A DNA stretch of 64,000 nt, from NCBI RefSeq assembly GCF_000721175.1, contig NZ_JOEZ01000012.1, forward strand, positions 259,040 to 323,039. Reading direction: 5' to 3'. The notes under the pieces are model-generated. The model saw nothing but the letters and a program-made list of their open reading frames with translations, did not search any database and was not told the origin of the DNA. Within the stretch, counting starts at the first letter, position 1. Each line of letters begins with the position of its first letter. Both the position numbers and the translations under genes were made by a program. Positions 1-9,842 of this stretch are shown in pieces. The stretch is from Streptomyces anulatus (GTDB lineage Bacteria > Actinomycetota > Actinomycetes > Streptomycetales > Streptomycetaceae).

Positions 1-129
1 CGGCACGGCCACGAGGAAGACCGACCCCCACCGGAAGGCCTCCAGCAGCACGCCGATCGACTCACGCACCCCAGGGCCGTTTCCGTGTCCGTCGGGTTCT
101 CCGCGGACCGGCCCTGATCCGCCGGACAC
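1..129 (-). pseudogene. MFS transporter-like fragment, cut by window edge
   Basis: Reading leftward, the frame gives a short hydrophilic start (GTG at 129) and then a stretch ending in RWGSVFLVAVP. That resembles the cytoplasmic loop and start of the middle membrane helix of 14-helix DHA2 drug exporters. In that family the motif lies about 150 residues from the N-terminus, but here an in-frame TAG at 133-135 leaves at most about 20 residues ahead of it. The 5' half therefore appears to be missing, so this is either a decayed gene or a chance resemblance. The rest lies outside the window. Confidence 0.35.
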
Positions 130-191
130 GCCCTACGCCGTTCGGCCCCGCCCCGCCTGCGCCAACACCGCCCCGCCCGGACCGTGGGGGC

Positions 192-1262
192 ATGACTTTC
201 GTCGACGAGGTGAAGAACGCCGTCACCCCACGGGCCGCCCTGCTCGTCATCGGCGTGCTCGGACTCCAGATGCTGTTCATCGCGTCCTACGTCGGAGCGC
301 TGCACAAGCCGAAGCCGACGGATGTCGCCTTCGGGGTGGTGGCCCCGCAGCAGATGTCCCGGCAGCTCGTCGACCGGCTGGACGGGCTCCCCGGCGGACC
401 GCTGGACCCCCGTACGGTGAGCAGCGCGGCCGAGGCGCGCGAGCAGATCATGAACCGCGACATCGACGGGGCCCTGGTCGTCGCGGCGGAGGGCCGTACC
501 GACACCCTGCTGGTCGCTTCCGGCGGCGGAACCGCCCTGGCCACCTCCCTGGAGCGGATCCTCACCGAGGTCGAGGGCTCCCAGCAGCGGGCCGTGCGGA
601 CCGTGGACGTCGCCCCGGCTTCCGGCGAGGACTTCAACGGACTCTCGTCCTTCTATCTGGTCGTCGGCTGGTGCGTGGGCGGCTATCTCTGCGCCTCGAT
701 CCTGGCGATCAGCGCCGGTGCCAAACCCGCCGACCGGCAGCGCGCGGCGATCCGGACCGGGACCATGGCGCTGTACTCGATCGTCGGCGGCATCGGCGGT
801 GCGATCGTCGTCGGGCCGATCCTCGGCGCACTGCCGGGCAGCTTCTGGGGGCTGGCCGGTCTGGGCGCCCTGGTCGTCTTCGCGGTCGGCATGACCACGC
901 TCGCCCTGCAGGCCCTCACCGGCATCATCGGCATCGGCCTGGCCGTCCTGATCATCGTCATCGCGGGCAACCCGAGCGCGGGCGGCGCCTTCCCGCTGCC
1001 GATGCTCCCGGACTTCTGGCGGGCGATCGGCCCGGCCCTCCCTCCGGGCGCGGGCACTTGGGCGGCCCGTTCGATCGCCTACTTCCGGGGCAACGCGGTC
1101 ACCGGTCCACTGCTGGTGCTCTCCGCCTGGGCGGTCGTCGGCACGGCACTGACCCTGCTGCTGTCGATGCGGAAGCGGTCGGAAGCGGATCCGACGGACA
1201 GTACGGGCACGGCTACGGCCGCCGCCCCGGCACCCGGTACCGGCGGGTCGACCGCGGCCTGA
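192..1262 (+). CDS. DUF3533/YhgE-type membrane protein
   Basis: A 356-residue membrane protein. It has one N-terminal membrane helix (about residues 18-35), an extracytoplasmic domain of about 120 residues, and a C-terminal block of five or so hydrophobic helices (about 150-325), followed by an Ala/Gly/Thr/Pro-rich tail. This layout is that of DUF3533 / YhgE-Pip proteins, related to ABC-2 permeases, which are often next to drug exporters and TetR regulators. No partner ATPase is adjacent. The ribosome-binding site is weak (GGGGG just before the ATG). Function is unknown; export or envelope stress is only a family-level guess. Confidence 0.7.
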   Translation: MTFVDEVKNAVTPRAALLVIGVLGLQMLFIASYVGALHKPKPTDVAFGVVAPQQMSRQLVDRLDGLPGGPLDPRTVSSAAEAREQIMNRDIDGALVVAAEGRTDTLLVASGGGTALATSLERILTEVEGSQQRAVRTVDVAPASGEDFNGLSSFYLVVGWCVGGYLCASILAISAGAKPADRQRAAIRTGTMALYSIVGGIGGAIVVGPILGALPGSFWGLAGLGALVVFAVGMTTLALQALTGIIGIGLAVLIIVIAGNPSAGGAFPLPMLPDFWRAIGPALPPGAGTWAARSIAYFRGNAVTGPLLVLSAWAVVGTALTLLLSMRKRSEADPTDSTGTATAAAPAPGTGGSTAA

Positions 1263-1502
1263 CTCCGGGCCCATCCCTTGGCGCCGCCCCGCCCCGCCCC
1301 GCCCCTCCCCTTTTCAGCCGCGATGATCGGACCGTGGGGCCGCCCTGTTGGCGGCCTCATCTGACGTGTGCCCCAATTCCTGATGTCCGGTCAGCGCTAC
1401 CCCTAGTCATGACAGGTGCATGACGACATGCTGGAGCGGCCTCGTACCACCCGACGAGGAACACGGTCAGGACCACTCCTTCCACCCCCACGGAGGTCGC
1501 TC

Positions 1503-2000
1503 ATGCGTCGTCGATTCATGGCTCCGCTCGCCGCGGTCGCGCTGTCGCTCCCGCTCACCCTGATCACCGCCGGTTCCGCCTCGGCCGCTCCCGCCGACAA
1601 GCCCCAGGTGCTCAGCTCCTGGACCCAGACGAGCGCCTCCAGCTACAACGCGTGGAACACCGCCCGCAACAACCAGGGTGCCTGGTCCGCGTACGGATTC
1701 GACTGGTCGACGGACTACTGCAGCAGCTCCCCCGACAACCCGTTCGGCTTCCCCTTCCAGAAGTCCTGCGCCCGCCACGACTTCGGCTACCGGAACCACA
1801 AGGCCGCCGGCATCTTCCCCGCCAACAAGGCCCGTATCGACTCCGCCTTCTACGAGGACCTCAAGCGGGTGTGCGCCGGCTACTCGGGCGCGACGAAGAC
1901 GTCGTGCAACAGCACGGCCTGGACCTACTACCAGGCCGTGAACATCTTCGGCGTCGCCCCGGCCAAGGCCGAAGCCGGCCATCTGCCCCAGGCTGCCTGA
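1503..2000 (+). CDS. secreted phospholipase A2
   Basis: A 165-residue precursor that hydrolyses the sn-2 ester of phospholipids outside the cell. The start at ATG 1503 is fixed by GGAGG at 1492-1496; an in-frame ATG farther upstream lacks a site. The signal peptide spans about residues 1-30 (Arg-rich start, hydrophobic core, Ala-Ser-Ala-Ala end). The mature part carries the catalytic CARHDFGYRNH segment, giving the His-Asp dyad of prokaryotic PLA2, plus cysteines for two disulfides. Size and motif match the well-studied Streptomyces violaceoruber enzyme. It ends at a strong hairpin facing the convergent protease gene. Confidence 0.93.
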   Translation: MRRRFMAPLAAVALSLPLTLITAGSASAAPADKPQVLSSWTQTSASSYNAWNTARNNQGAWSAYGFDWSTDYCSSSPDNPFGFPFQKSCARHDFGYRNHKAAGIFPANKARIDSAFYEDLKRVCAGYSGATKTSCNSTAWTYYQAVNIFGVAPAKAEAGHLPQAA

Positions 2001-2005
2001 GCACG

Positions 2006-2036
2006 GGAAGGGCCCCCGCCGAACGGGGGCCCTTCC
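2006..2036. terminator. bidirectional hairpin terminator
   Basis: A perfect 12-bp stem (2006-2017 with 2025-2036) and a 7-nt loop sit between the convergent phospholipase and protease genes, 5 bp past the phospholipase stop. No long T-run follows, as is usual in Streptomyces. Confidence 0.85.
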
Positions 2037-2059
2037 TTACGCCGTCATGCGGTGGTGCG

Positions 2060-3145
2060 TCAGCCGATCTCGGCGCCGTAGGCGGCCAGTGCCTCTGGAA
2101 CCGGCTGGAAGAAGGTCGTGCCGCCCGAGGAGCAGTCGCCGCTGCCGCCCGAGGTCAGGCCGAGCGCGGTGTCGCCCGCGAAGAGGGCGCCGCCGCTGTC
2201 GCCCGGCTCGGCGCAGACCGTCGTCTGGATGAGGCCGTTGACGATGTCGCCGTTGCCGTAGTTGACCGTGGCGTCCAGCGCGGTGACCTCACCGTCGTGC
2301 ACCTGGGTGGTGGAGCCGCTGCGGGTGACCGCCTGGCCGACCGTCGCGTCGCCCGCCTGGGTGATCGCCTGGGTGGAGCCGTCGTACAGGTCGACCTCGC
2401 TCGGGTGCGCGATGTCCGACGTGTACTTGACCAGGCCGTAGTCGTTCTCCGGGAAGCTGGAGCCCTCGTTCGCCCCGATCTCCGAGCCGCCCTGGGTGTC
2501 CGACCAGCTGGTGACCGACTCGGTGCAGTGGCCCGCGGTCAGGAAGTACGGCTCACCGTCCTTGACCACGTTGAAGCCGAGCGAACAGCGGGAGCCGGAT
2601 CCCCAGATCGCGTCGCCGCCCGCGATCAGCGGCTTGAACTCGCCGGCCGTCTTGTTGAGTTCGGCCGTGCCGCCGAGACCCTCGACCACGGCCGAGAGCT
2701 TCTTCCAGGCCGCGCCGTCGACCGTGCTGTCGGCGGTGACGAGCACCTTGTTGCTCACCGGGTCGACCGCCCAGGAGGTGCCCGGGATGGTCGCCTTGTC
2801 GGTGAGGGTCTGCCGCGCCGACTTCAGCTCGGCGAGGGAGTTCTCCACCATTCTGGCCTTGCCGCCCGCCTGGCGGACCTGTTCGGCGCCGGCCTCGTCG
2901 ACGACGTTCACGACGAGGGCCTTCGCCGTGCTGTCGTAGTACGAGCCTGCCGCGTCCGCGCCCAGATCACGGTCGAGAACGGTGGCCAGCTTTCCGGCCG
3001 CGTCCGCGCTGAGGGTCTTGGCCGTGAACTCCGGCACATCGTCACTGGCGTTCGCAGTCTGGAACGTGAATCCCGCTGCGACCAGCGCGACGACGGCCGA
3101 GCCGGCCAGCGTCGCGCGCTTCTTGGATATGCGTCGATGCTTCAA
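2060..3145 (-). CDS. S1 family secreted serine protease (alpha-lytic/streptogrisin type)
   Basis: A 361-residue preproprotease. I place the start at TTG 3145, because a perfect AGGAGG lies 6 bp ahead and the following residues ([12 protein letters not shown] plus a hydrophobic core ending TANAS) form a signal peptide. A long propeptide of about 150 residues, the folding chaperone of this family, precedes the mature enzyme. The mature chain begins near IAGGDAIW and carries the chymotrypsin-fold triad: His in TAGHC, Asp in NDYGLV, Ser in GDSGGAL. The propeptide is longer than in streptogrisin B and closer to streptogrisin D-like members. It is a paralogue of the protease at 15231-16130. Confidence 0.92.
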   Translation of the reverse strand: MKHRRISKKRATLAGSAVVALVAAGFTFQTANASDDVPEFTAKTLSADAAGKLATVLDRDLGADAAGSYYDSTAKALVVNVVDEAGAEQVRQAGGKARMVENSLAELKSARQTLTDKATIPGTSWAVDPVSNKVLVTADSTVDGAAWKKLSAVVEGLGGTAELNKTAGEFKPLIAGGDAIWGSGSRCSLGFNVVKDGEPYFLTAGHCTESVTSWSDTQGGSEIGANEGSSFPENDYGLVKYTSDIAHPSEVDLYDGSTQAITQAGDATVGQAVTRSGSTTQVHDGEVTALDATVNYGNGDIVNGLIQTTVCAEPGDSGGALFAGDTALGLTSGGSGDCSSGGTTFFQPVPEALAAYGAEIG

Positions 3146-3563
3146 CTTCGACCTCCTGTGGGGCCGTGCACGGAGCAAGTGGGGTGCTCGTACACGGAGG
3201 ATGGGGCGCCCACTATTCCGAGGCCGGGAAACGCACACAAGGCCGACTTCCAGACGTGCACACGACACAGACGCTTCGCACGCGAGGTGTTCACCTACCC
3301 CGGGTCATGCCACGTCGGTTCCGTTCGCGAACACCCGGTGCAACCGTCGGCCGCCCCTGGGTGAGGACTAGGCCTGTCCGGTTTTCGCCCCTGCCGGTCC
3401 GGATGTTGTGCCCACCCGTCCGGATGCCGACGGAAATCGTCCACCGGGAGCCTCCCAGGACCTTCACAGTTCCTGTCGCCGAACTGTCCCCGTAACGCCT
3501 CTGATGGGTCATCATCGAAAAGGCGGCACACGCCCGCCGGGTGGCCGAGCGGAGGAGGCACGG
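3146..3563. other. intergenic region between divergent protease and hydrolase genes
   Basis: A 418-bp divergent promoter region. It holds the AGGAGG site of the protease close to its left edge and GGAGGAGG of the hydrolase at 3551-3558. The octamer GTCCGGAT occurs twice near 3400 and 3418. No gene or clear operator was recognised. Confidence 0.5.
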
Positions 3564-4475
3564 GTGCGCAATCGGGTGCTCGCGGCGGACGGGCGGCATC
3601 TGATGGTGGAGCGGATGGGGGACCCGCGGGGAAGACCGGTCTTCCTCCTCCACGGCACTCCGGGCAGCAGGCTCGGGCCCGCTCCCCGCGGCATGGTGCT
3701 GTACCAGCGCCATACGCAGCTGATCACCTACGACCGCCCGGGGTACGGCTGCAGCGACCGGCACGAGGGCCGCCGGGTCAGGGACGTCGCCGAGGACGTC
3801 CGGGCCATCGCCGACTCGTTGGGCCTCGACCGGTTCGCCGTGGTGGGCCGCTCCGGCGGGGCCCCGCACGCCCTGGCCTGCGCGGCGCTGATGCCGGAAC
3901 GGATCACCCGGACCGCGGCTCTGGTCAGTCTCGCGCCCCCGGACGCGGCCGGTCTCGACTGGTTCGACGGCATGACCGCGTCCAACGTACTCGCGTACTC
4001 CACGGCGGCGGACGACCCGGACAGCCTGGCGGAGTCCTTCATCGTCCGCTCCGCGCAGATCCGGCGGGACCCGGTCAGGCTCCTGGACGATCTGCGCCGG
4101 GAGCTGACCGACTCCGACCGGGTGGTGGTCAACGACGCGGGGATCCGGACCATGCTGCTGCGCAACTACAGCGAAGGGCTGCGCGCCTCGGCCTACGGCT
4201 GGATCGACGACGCCATCGCGTTCTGCAGCCCCTGGGGGTTCGAGCCGGCCCGGATCACCGGGGAGGTGCTGCTCTGGCACGGGGTGAAGGACGTCTTCGC
4301 CCCGGTCGGCCACTCCCGCTGGCTGGCCGGGCAGATCCCGGGCGCCACCACCGTACTGGAACCGAAGGCAGCCCACTTCGACGCGTTCCCCATGCTCCCC
4401 CGCGTCCTCGACTGGCTGCTGGACGAGCGGGAGCACCCGGACCGGACGCTGCCGACCTCCGTGCCGGGAGGGTGA
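3564..4475 (+). CDS. alpha/beta hydrolase
   Basis: A 303-residue cytoplasmic hydrolase. The GTG start at 3564 is supported by GGAGGAGG 5 bp upstream; no signal peptide follows. Visible motifs are the oxyanion HGTPGS (about residue 30), the nucleophile elbow VVGRSGG (GxSxG), an acid in WHGVKD and the catalytic His in KAAHFD near the C-terminus, so the triad looks complete. The substrate cannot be inferred. It is convergent with fxsT and shares a hairpin terminator with it, so it is probably not part of the fxs operon. Confidence 0.85.
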   Translation: MRNRVLAADGRHLMVERMGDPRGRPVFLLHGTPGSRLGPAPRGMVLYQRHTQLITYDRPGYGCSDRHEGRRVRDVAEDVRAIADSLGLDRFAVVGRSGGAPHALACAALMPERITRTAALVSLAPPDAAGLDWFDGMTASNVLAYSTAADDPDSLAESFIVRSAQIRRDPVRLLDDLRRELTDSDRVVVNDAGIRTMLLRNYSEGLRASAYGWIDDAIAFCSPWGFEPARITGEVLLWHGVKDVFAPVGHSRWLAGQIPGATTVLEPKAAHFDAFPMLPRVLDWLLDEREHPDRTLPTSVPGG

Positions 4476-4488
4476 GCCCTCCCGGCAC
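4461..4488. terminator. bidirectional hairpin overlapping a stop codon
   Basis: A perfect 12-bp stem (4461-4472 with 4477-4488) encloses a 4-nt loop TGAG that contains the TGA stop of the alpha/beta hydrolase. It also lies 6 bp past the end of fxsT on the other strand. Confidence 0.85.
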
Positions 4489-4494
4489 GGACGG

Positions 4495-7400
4495 TCACAC
4501 CGACATCGGCTCCAGCTCCCGCCGGAACCGTTCCTCGGTCCGGGCGACCCGCGCCAGCGGGTGGTCGTCACCGAGCTGGCGCGACAGCTCCACGACGATC
4601 TCCGCCCGCAACTGCGCCGCCTCGTCCTCCCGCCCCAAGGCGTCGAGCGTGACCGCCATGTTCGAGGTCATGGCCAGGGTCTCCGGGTGGTGCGCCCCGA
4701 GCGCCCCGCGCATCTGCGCGGACAGCCGCTTCTCGGTCTCCAGCACGATGTCCAGCTCCCCCCGGTCCGCCGTCGCGCTGGCCAGGTTCATCACGCAGAA
4801 CAAGGTGCTCGGGTGCTCGCGGCCGAACGTCTCCCGCATGGAGGCGACGACCAGCTCCAGCACCCGCTCCGCCCGTTCGGGCTCCCCGGCCCCCGTCAGG
4901 TAGACGCCGAGGTTGTTCTGTGCCGCCAGGGTGTACGGGTGCTTCTCCCCCGGCACCTTCATGTACTGGTCGACGACCTCCTGCGCCGCGTCCCTCGCCT
5001 CCGCACTCTCGCCCGCCGCGAACAGGTCCGCGGCGAGGTTGAGGTCGCAGGCCAGCGAATCGGGGTTGGCGGTGGTGTACTTCGCCCGGTAGCGGGCGCG
5101 GGTCGCCACCGTGAGACGGCGGGCGTCCTCCAGCCGGCCCGCCCTGCGCAACGACACCGCGAGGCTCTTCGCGGCGCTCAGCGTGGCGGGGAAGCTGCGG
5201 CCCATCGTCTCCTTGAAGCTGTTGTACGTCGTGCTGAGCAGCCCCACCGAGTCCTCGTACCGGCCGACCTCCCGCAGGTCACGGGCGAGGTTCATGGCGG
5301 AGGACAGACTGTAGGGGTGTTCCGGTCCCAGGACCTGGGACCGGAGGTCGTAGACGTCCTGGTCGATCTCCCGGGCGCGGGCGTACTGGCCGACGCTGCG
5401 CAGGTTCAGGGCCAGGTTGTTGGCGGCGGCCAGGGTCCGGGGGTGGGAGTCGTGGAAGATCTGCCCGAACCCCTCGTGGGCCTCGGTCGCCATCTCGATC
5501 GCCCGGGCGTAGTCCCCCAGCAGGCCGAGGTCGATCGCCAGGCTGCTGGTGGTCATGTACGTGTGCGGGTGCTCGGGTCCCAGCACCGCCCGCTGCCGTT
5601 CCAGGGTGATCTCGTCGAGCTCCTTGGCCTCCACGTAACGCCCGCGGGTGCGCAGGATGTTGGAGAGGTGGAAGCAGAGGTACAGATACTGCAGGTCCCG
5701 CTCGCCGAGCTTCTCCTGCCAGATCTCCCGCAGCTCGTTGCCCAGCGCCCCCGCGGTCCTGACGTCGCCGCGCTTCCAGAGGTAGCGGACCCGGTCGATC
5801 AGGAGCCTGCGGGTCTCGGGCTCCTTGCAGTTGCGGGCGTCGGAGGGGCCGAGGTGCGGCCAGATCGTCGCGAAGCGCGGCCAGGTCTCCGGGTTGTCGA
5901 TCGGCTCGTCGTCGTCGGGCCGGGCGCCCGCGAGGATGCGGTGGACGACGTGCCGGGCCTCGCGCTGCTCCTCCTCGCTGAGCTGTGCCTTGATCACGGC
6001 CTGGACGAGGCGGTGCACCTGGATGGAGTTGGAGACCTGGTCGACCTTGGCGAGCGCGAACCGGCCGATCTCCCGGATGACCCGGCCCAGCACCAGCTTC
6101 TCCTGGAGCGAGGAGTCGTACGGCTTCAGCGCGTCGATCATCTGCTTGCTGTAGAGGAGGTTCGCGGAGATCGGTTCCGGGGCGAAGAAGGCGCAGAGCT
6201 GGAGCAGCCGTACGGCGGCGGGCGAGCGCTCCTTGAGCCGGGCGATGGAGATGTTCCAGGTCGCGGCGACCGGTTCCGGGTAGCCGGCCGGCTGGTTGAG
6301 CGCGAGGACCTGGGGCGCCTGCTGGGCGAGCTGTTCGAGATAGGCGTCGATGGGGGTGGCGGTCTCCGCGATCCAGGCGGCGGCCTGCTCCACGGCGAGC
6401 GGCAGGTCGCCCACCGCGGTCGCCACCTGGTCGGCGTCCTCGTCGCTCAGCCCGGGGGCCCGGCGCTGGAGGTGCTCGATCGACTCCTCGCGGAGGAAGA
6501 CGTCCACGGGCAGCGCGTCCCCGTGCTGCGACCAGCTCTGGTTGCGGGAGGTCACCAGGATGTGGCCGGAGCCGCCCTGCGGGAAGTAGCGGCGCAGTTG
6601 CTCGGGGTCGTCCGCGTTGTCGAAGACCAGCAGCCAGCGGTCCGAGGGCACGCCGCGCCGCAACAGGTCGACGGCCTCCTGCGAGGCGGCCGCCATGTCG
6701 TCGCCGCCCTGGGCGCCGAGCCGGACGGCGAGTTCGGCGAGCGAGGCGACCACGTCGTCGGGCTGCTCGGACGATATCCACCAGACCAGGTCGTAGTCGG
6801 CCATGAAGCGGTGCACGTACTCCAGGGCCACCTGGGTCTTGCCGACGCCGCCGAGTCCGTACAGGGTCTGCGGCTGCGGCAGGACGACGGCCAGGCCGCC
6901 GCCGAGCTGGTCGCGCATCCGCTCCAGGACGAGCGAGCGGCCGGTGAAGCCGGGGTTGCGGGGCGGCGCGTTCCAGATCCTCGGCACGGTGCCGGGGAAG
7001 CGGGGCCCGGGCGACACCCCGTCGGCCACCTGCACCGGGCGGTCCAGGGCCCGCATCACGGCGGTGGTGGCGTGCACCTCGTCCAGCCGGAAGAGGTCGA
7101 CCGGGTTGCGGTCGATGTACGGGGCGCTCAGGCGTACGTCCCCGACCCGCAGGGGGACCAGCCGGCGCCGGCCGCTGCCGATGGCCTCGGCGGCGGTGCG
7201 TTCCCACAGTTCGACCGCGCGCTGCGACTTCAGGTACGCGCTGGAGAGCAGCACCACGGTGCGCGCGGCGCTCGAAGCGGTGGCGTCGGCGTCCTCCTGC
7301 GGGGGGTGTCCGGCGGAGACGTCGCGCGGAACCACCCGGAAGCCGGCCCGGGTGAGGATCGACTCGAGCCAGTCGGCCCACATCCGGTTCTCCGCCACAT

Positions 7401-8430
7401 AGCTGAGGTGGAGGTCGGCGGGCAGGGCGGGCCTGCGCCGGGTGAAGGCGTCGCGGATCCGCAGGCGGACCTCTTCGCCGATCGGGGGCATCGAGGTGAT
7501 CTCCCGGTCGGTGATGACCGCGGTGAGACGTTCGAAGGCGGAGAGCAGCGAGTTGCTGAGTCCGGCCTCGTCGCCGAAGGTGGCGAGCGTCTCCTCGTAG
7601 GCGTAGTAGGGGCGGTAGGGGATCTCCACCGCGCCCCAGTAGGCGGTGAGTTCGTCGCCGGACAGGTCGCGGGGCAGCCGGTCGAACTTGAGCCGGGCCA
7701 GCGCCCGCCCGGCGTCCGCCTTCTCCTTCTCGCCCTCGTCGATGCGCATCGGGACGGGGTAGAGGGCGATGGGGCGGCCGGTGTTGCGCTCCGCGATCTG
7801 GCGGGCGACGGAGGCCGCGCCGTCGATGGACTGGTCGCTGAGGGTGAAGCAGTCGACGAGGACGTCCGGGAGGTGGACGGTGCAGATGTCGGCAATGTCG
7901 CTGAGGCCGGTCCGGCTGTCGATGAGGACGTAGTCGTAGTTGGCCTTCATGTCGTCGCGCAGCGCGTCGAAGAAGTGGCCGCCGCCGAACCGGTCGTAGA
8001 AGTTGTCCCAGTCGAAGGTGGAGACGGTCGCGGAGTATTCGCGGTTCTGCCGTCCGGCGGAGACGAAGTCGAGCGTGCCGCCCTGCGGGAACTCCCAGCC
8101 GAGCGACTCCGGGGTCAGCGACACGGCGTGCGGCTGGATGCGGGCGTAGTCGCGGTGCCAGTCCTCGGCGCGCTGGGCGGGGCTGGTCGCGGCCCAGGCG
8201 TACTCGGTGATCAGGTCGATCACGCCGGTGGTGGCGCCGAGCGTGGCCGGGTCGAGGAAGGGGTGGAAGAACCGGTGCAGCCCGGGGGCCTCCAGGTCCC
8301 AGTCGACGGCCAGCACCCGCTTGCCGTTGGCCGCGAGGATCCAGGCGGTGTTGGCGAGCGCCATGGTGCGCCCCGTGCCGCCCTTGTACGAGTAGAAGGT
8401 GACGATGCGCCCGTCACGACCGGCACTCAT
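4495..8430 (-). CDS. fxsT: FxSxx-COOH system TPR protein FxsT (ParA-like, TIR-like, NB-ARC, TPR)
   Basis: A 1311-residue multidomain protein, last gene of the fxs cluster. Domains in order: a MinD/ParA-like ATPase (about 1-310, P-loop KGGTGRT near residue 16); a TIR-like domain (about 335-470, starting DLHLSYV); an NB-ARC/STAND ATPase (about 490-790, P-loop GLGGVGKT near residue 528); and tetratricopeptide repeats (about 900-1300) of the kinesin-light-chain type with recurring LGPEHP elements. Start ATG 8430 overlaps the fxsC stop by 4 bp (ATGA) and has GGAGG upstream, so the two are translationally coupled. The architecture is NLR-like and suggests signal sensing or effector gating. Its biochemical role in fxs systems is not established. 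Confidence 0.9.
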   Translation of the reverse strand: MSAGRDGRIVTFYSYKGGTGRTMALANTAWILAANGKRVLAVDWDLEAPGLHRFFHPFLDPATLGATTGVIDLITEYAWAATSPAQRAEDWHRDYARIQPHAVSLTPESLGWEFPQGGTLDFVSAGRQNREYSATVSTFDWDNFYDRFGGGHFFDALRDDMKANYDYVLIDSRTGLSDIADICTVHLPDVLVDCFTLSDQSIDGAASVARQIAERNTGRPIALYPVPMRIDEGEKEKADAGRALARLKFDRLPRDLSGDELTAYWGAVEIPYRPYYAYEETLATFGDEAGLSNSLLSAFERLTAVITDREITSMPPIGEEVRLRIRDAFTRRRPALPADLHLSYVAENRMWADWLESILTRAGFRVVPRDVSAGHPPQEDADATASSAARTVVLLSSAYLKSQRAVELWERTAAEAIGSGRRRLVPLRVGDVRLSAPYIDRNPVDLFRLDEVHATTAVMRALDRPVQVADGVSPGPRFPGTVPRIWNAPPRNPGFTGRSLVLERMRDQLGGGLAVVLPQPQTLYGLGGVGKTQVALEYVHRFMADYDLVWWISSEQPDDVVASLAELAVRLGAQGGDDMAAASQEAVDLLRRGVPSDRWLLVFDNADDPEQLRRYFPQGGSGHILVTSRNQSWSQHGDALPVDVFLREESIEHLQRRAPGLSDEDADQVATAVGDLPLAVEQAAAWIAETATPIDAYLEQLAQQAPQVLALNQPAGYPEPVAATWNISIARLKERSPAAVRLLQLCAFFAPEPISANLLYSKQMIDALKPYDSSLQEKLVLGRVIREIGRFALAKVDQVSNSIQVHRLVQAVIKAQLSEEEQREARHVVHRILAGARPDDDEPIDNPETWPRFATIWPHLGPSDARNCKEPETRRLLIDRVRYLWKRGDVRTAGALGNELREIWQEKLGERDLQYLYLCFHLSNILRTRGRYVEAKELDEITLERQRAVLGPEHPHTYMTTSSLAIDLGLLGDYARAIEMATEAHEGFGQIFHDSHPRTLAAANNLALNLRSVGQYARAREIDQDVYDLRSQVLGPEHPYSLSSAMNLARDLREVGRYEDSVGLLSTTYNSFKETMGRSFPATLSAAKSLAVSLRRAGRLEDARRLTVATRARYRAKYTTANPDSLACDLNLAADLFAAGESAEARDAAQEVVDQYMKVPGEKHPYTLAAQNNLGVYLTGAGEPERAERVLELVVASMRETFGREHPSTLFCVMNLASATADRGELDIVLETEKRLSAQMRGALGAHHPETLAMTSNMAVTLDALGREDEAAQLRAEIVVELSRQLGDDHPLARVARTEERFRRELEPMSV

Positions 8431-9767
8431 AGGTCCTCCGCTTCCGTCGCAGGGTCGTGCGGGTCGGGTATGTAGCTCGTACTGCCCATGGGGCCGGTGA
8501 GCCGGGTCCGCTCGCCGGAGCCGCCGCCGGAGCCGGGAGGGTAGGCCTTCGCGTGTTTGAGGTACTGCTGGGCGGCCACTTCGACCACCTGGGGCAGGAG
8601 TTGGCCGAACGCCTCCATGGTGGGCACTCCCTTCGCCGCGGCACGGCAGAGGGCCCGGCCCTGACCCATCTTGATCGGCATGGTCGCTTCGAGCTTCTCG
8701 ATGAGCTCGGTCTCCGCCGCTCTGCTCTGGTGGTCGTCACGGCTCCACGGCACGACCATGGTCACCCAGGGCCGGTTCTCGGCGTCGAAGGCGGCGAGCC
8801 TGCGGCGGTGGTCCTCGTCCCTCAGGACCCAGCGGTCGACGAGCAGGATCTCGGGGGTGCTGGGCGGGGCCTTGCCGTCGTGCCGGTCCTCGTCGAACGA
8901 GGTGATGACGGCCTGGTAGTTGAGCGACCGGACCAGTTCCTCCGCCACATAGGCCAGGGGGCGGGCGGCGGCCGGGTAGTAGGGGTTCCAGTCCTGGGGG
9001 TGGTCGCCGTAGTGGTCGCTGTTGCGCCCCTCGGGCAGATCGTGCCGGGTGGGCGCCGCGATGGTGATCTGCATCGGCCGGGGTGCGCCGACTCCGCTGC
9101 TGGGCGAGCCGAAGGCGCTGGGCGCGAGGCGGTAGTCGACCGGCCGGCCGGTGTCGATGCGGACCGAGTCGGCGACGCTGACGATGCGTTTGGCCAGTTC
9201 GTAGACGGCCCGTTCGTACTCCTCGGCGAAGAGCCGCAGCTTGATCAGGCCGTAGAGGCCGTCGCTGACGTACCGTTCCCCGAAGTCGCGGTGGTTGAAC
9301 TGCAGTCGCTCGGCGGAGCCGGGCAGCTGGCTCGGCGGTACCGGCACCCAGAGCGCCGGGACGATGGCCTCGGCCGGCTGGTTGGAGCGGGCCCGGTGGT
9401 GGATGGCCCGCTGTTCGAAGGCGTACCACTCCTTGCCGCACATCTCGCTGGCGAAGTAGCGGGGCGAGAACAGCGGCACGAAGACCCGGCAGGTGGCGAG
9501 GACGTCACCGAGCCGCTCCGACCAGCCCTCGCCGGAACGTATCTCCCGGTCCATGAATCCCGCGGGCGCGCCCGCGGGTAAGTCGGTCATGGCCATCACA
9601 TGGCCGCAGAGATCCTGGAACAGCCGCTCGACCCACATATCGGGGTCCGTGCCGCCGCCGTACCCCGGCGTGTGGGCGTAACTCAGAAAGAAATACGGCC
9701 GATGGCCCACCGCTCGCTGTTGCCCCGATGCGTGCACACGACCCCCGTCCTGTGTGAGCACCCGCAT
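8427..9767 (-). CDS. fxsC: TIR-like protein FxsC
   Basis: About 446 residues. The N-terminus enters a TIR-like fold immediately (RPYFFLSYAHTP), followed by a segment ending SEMCGKEW, where the Glu sits at the place of the catalytic acid of NAD-cleaving TIR domains. The C-terminal half is a second Rossmann-like region (TPEILLVDRW, then WVTMVVPW), again TIR-like, followed by a Gly/Ser-rich tail. The start is uncertain: ATG 9767 is used here, but GTG 9827 and GTG 9737 are in frame; 9737 has a G-rich stretch 4 bp upstream. It lies between fxsB and fxsT. Enzymatic activity is inferred, not shown. Confidence 0.85.
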   Translation of the reverse strand: MRVLTQDGGRVHASGQQRAVGHRPYFFLSYAHTPGYGGGTDPDMWVERLFQDLCGHVMAMTDLPAGAPAGFMDREIRSGEGWSERLGDVLATCRVFVPLFSPRYFASEMCGKEWYAFEQRAIHHRARSNQPAEAIVPALWVPVPPSQLPGSAERLQFNHRDFGERYVSDGLYGLIKLRLFAEEYERAVYELAKRIVSVADSVRIDTGRPVDYRLAPSAFGSPSSGVGAPRPMQITIAAPTRHDLPEGRNSDHYGDHPQDWNPYYPAAARPLAYVAEELVRSLNYQAVITSFDEDRHDGKAPPSTPEILLVDRWVLRDEDHRRRLAAFDAENRPWVTMVVPWSRDDHQSRAAETELIEKLEATMPIKMGQGRALCRAAAKGVPTMEAFGQLLPQVVEVAAQQYLKHAKAYPPGSGGGSGERTRLTGPMGSTSYIPDPHDPATEAEDL

Positions 9768-9842
9768 CCCGGAAAGGAGGAAGGGAGTGCAAGCGAACTC
9801 ATCATTCCGGAGCGGACCGCTTTCCACCCCCCTGCCGTTCGG

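Noticed and set aside
1416..1502. N-terminal extension of phospholipase A2 to an upstream ATG
   Set aside because: It would place 29 basic residues before a good signal peptide; GGAGG supports ATG 1503.
4561..8475. Very long open frame opposite fxsT
   Set aside because: Its residues are Val/Gly/Arg/Glu-rich with no domain, a typical antisense shadow of a GC-rich gene; the minus strand has clear ATPase, TIR-like and TPR motifs.
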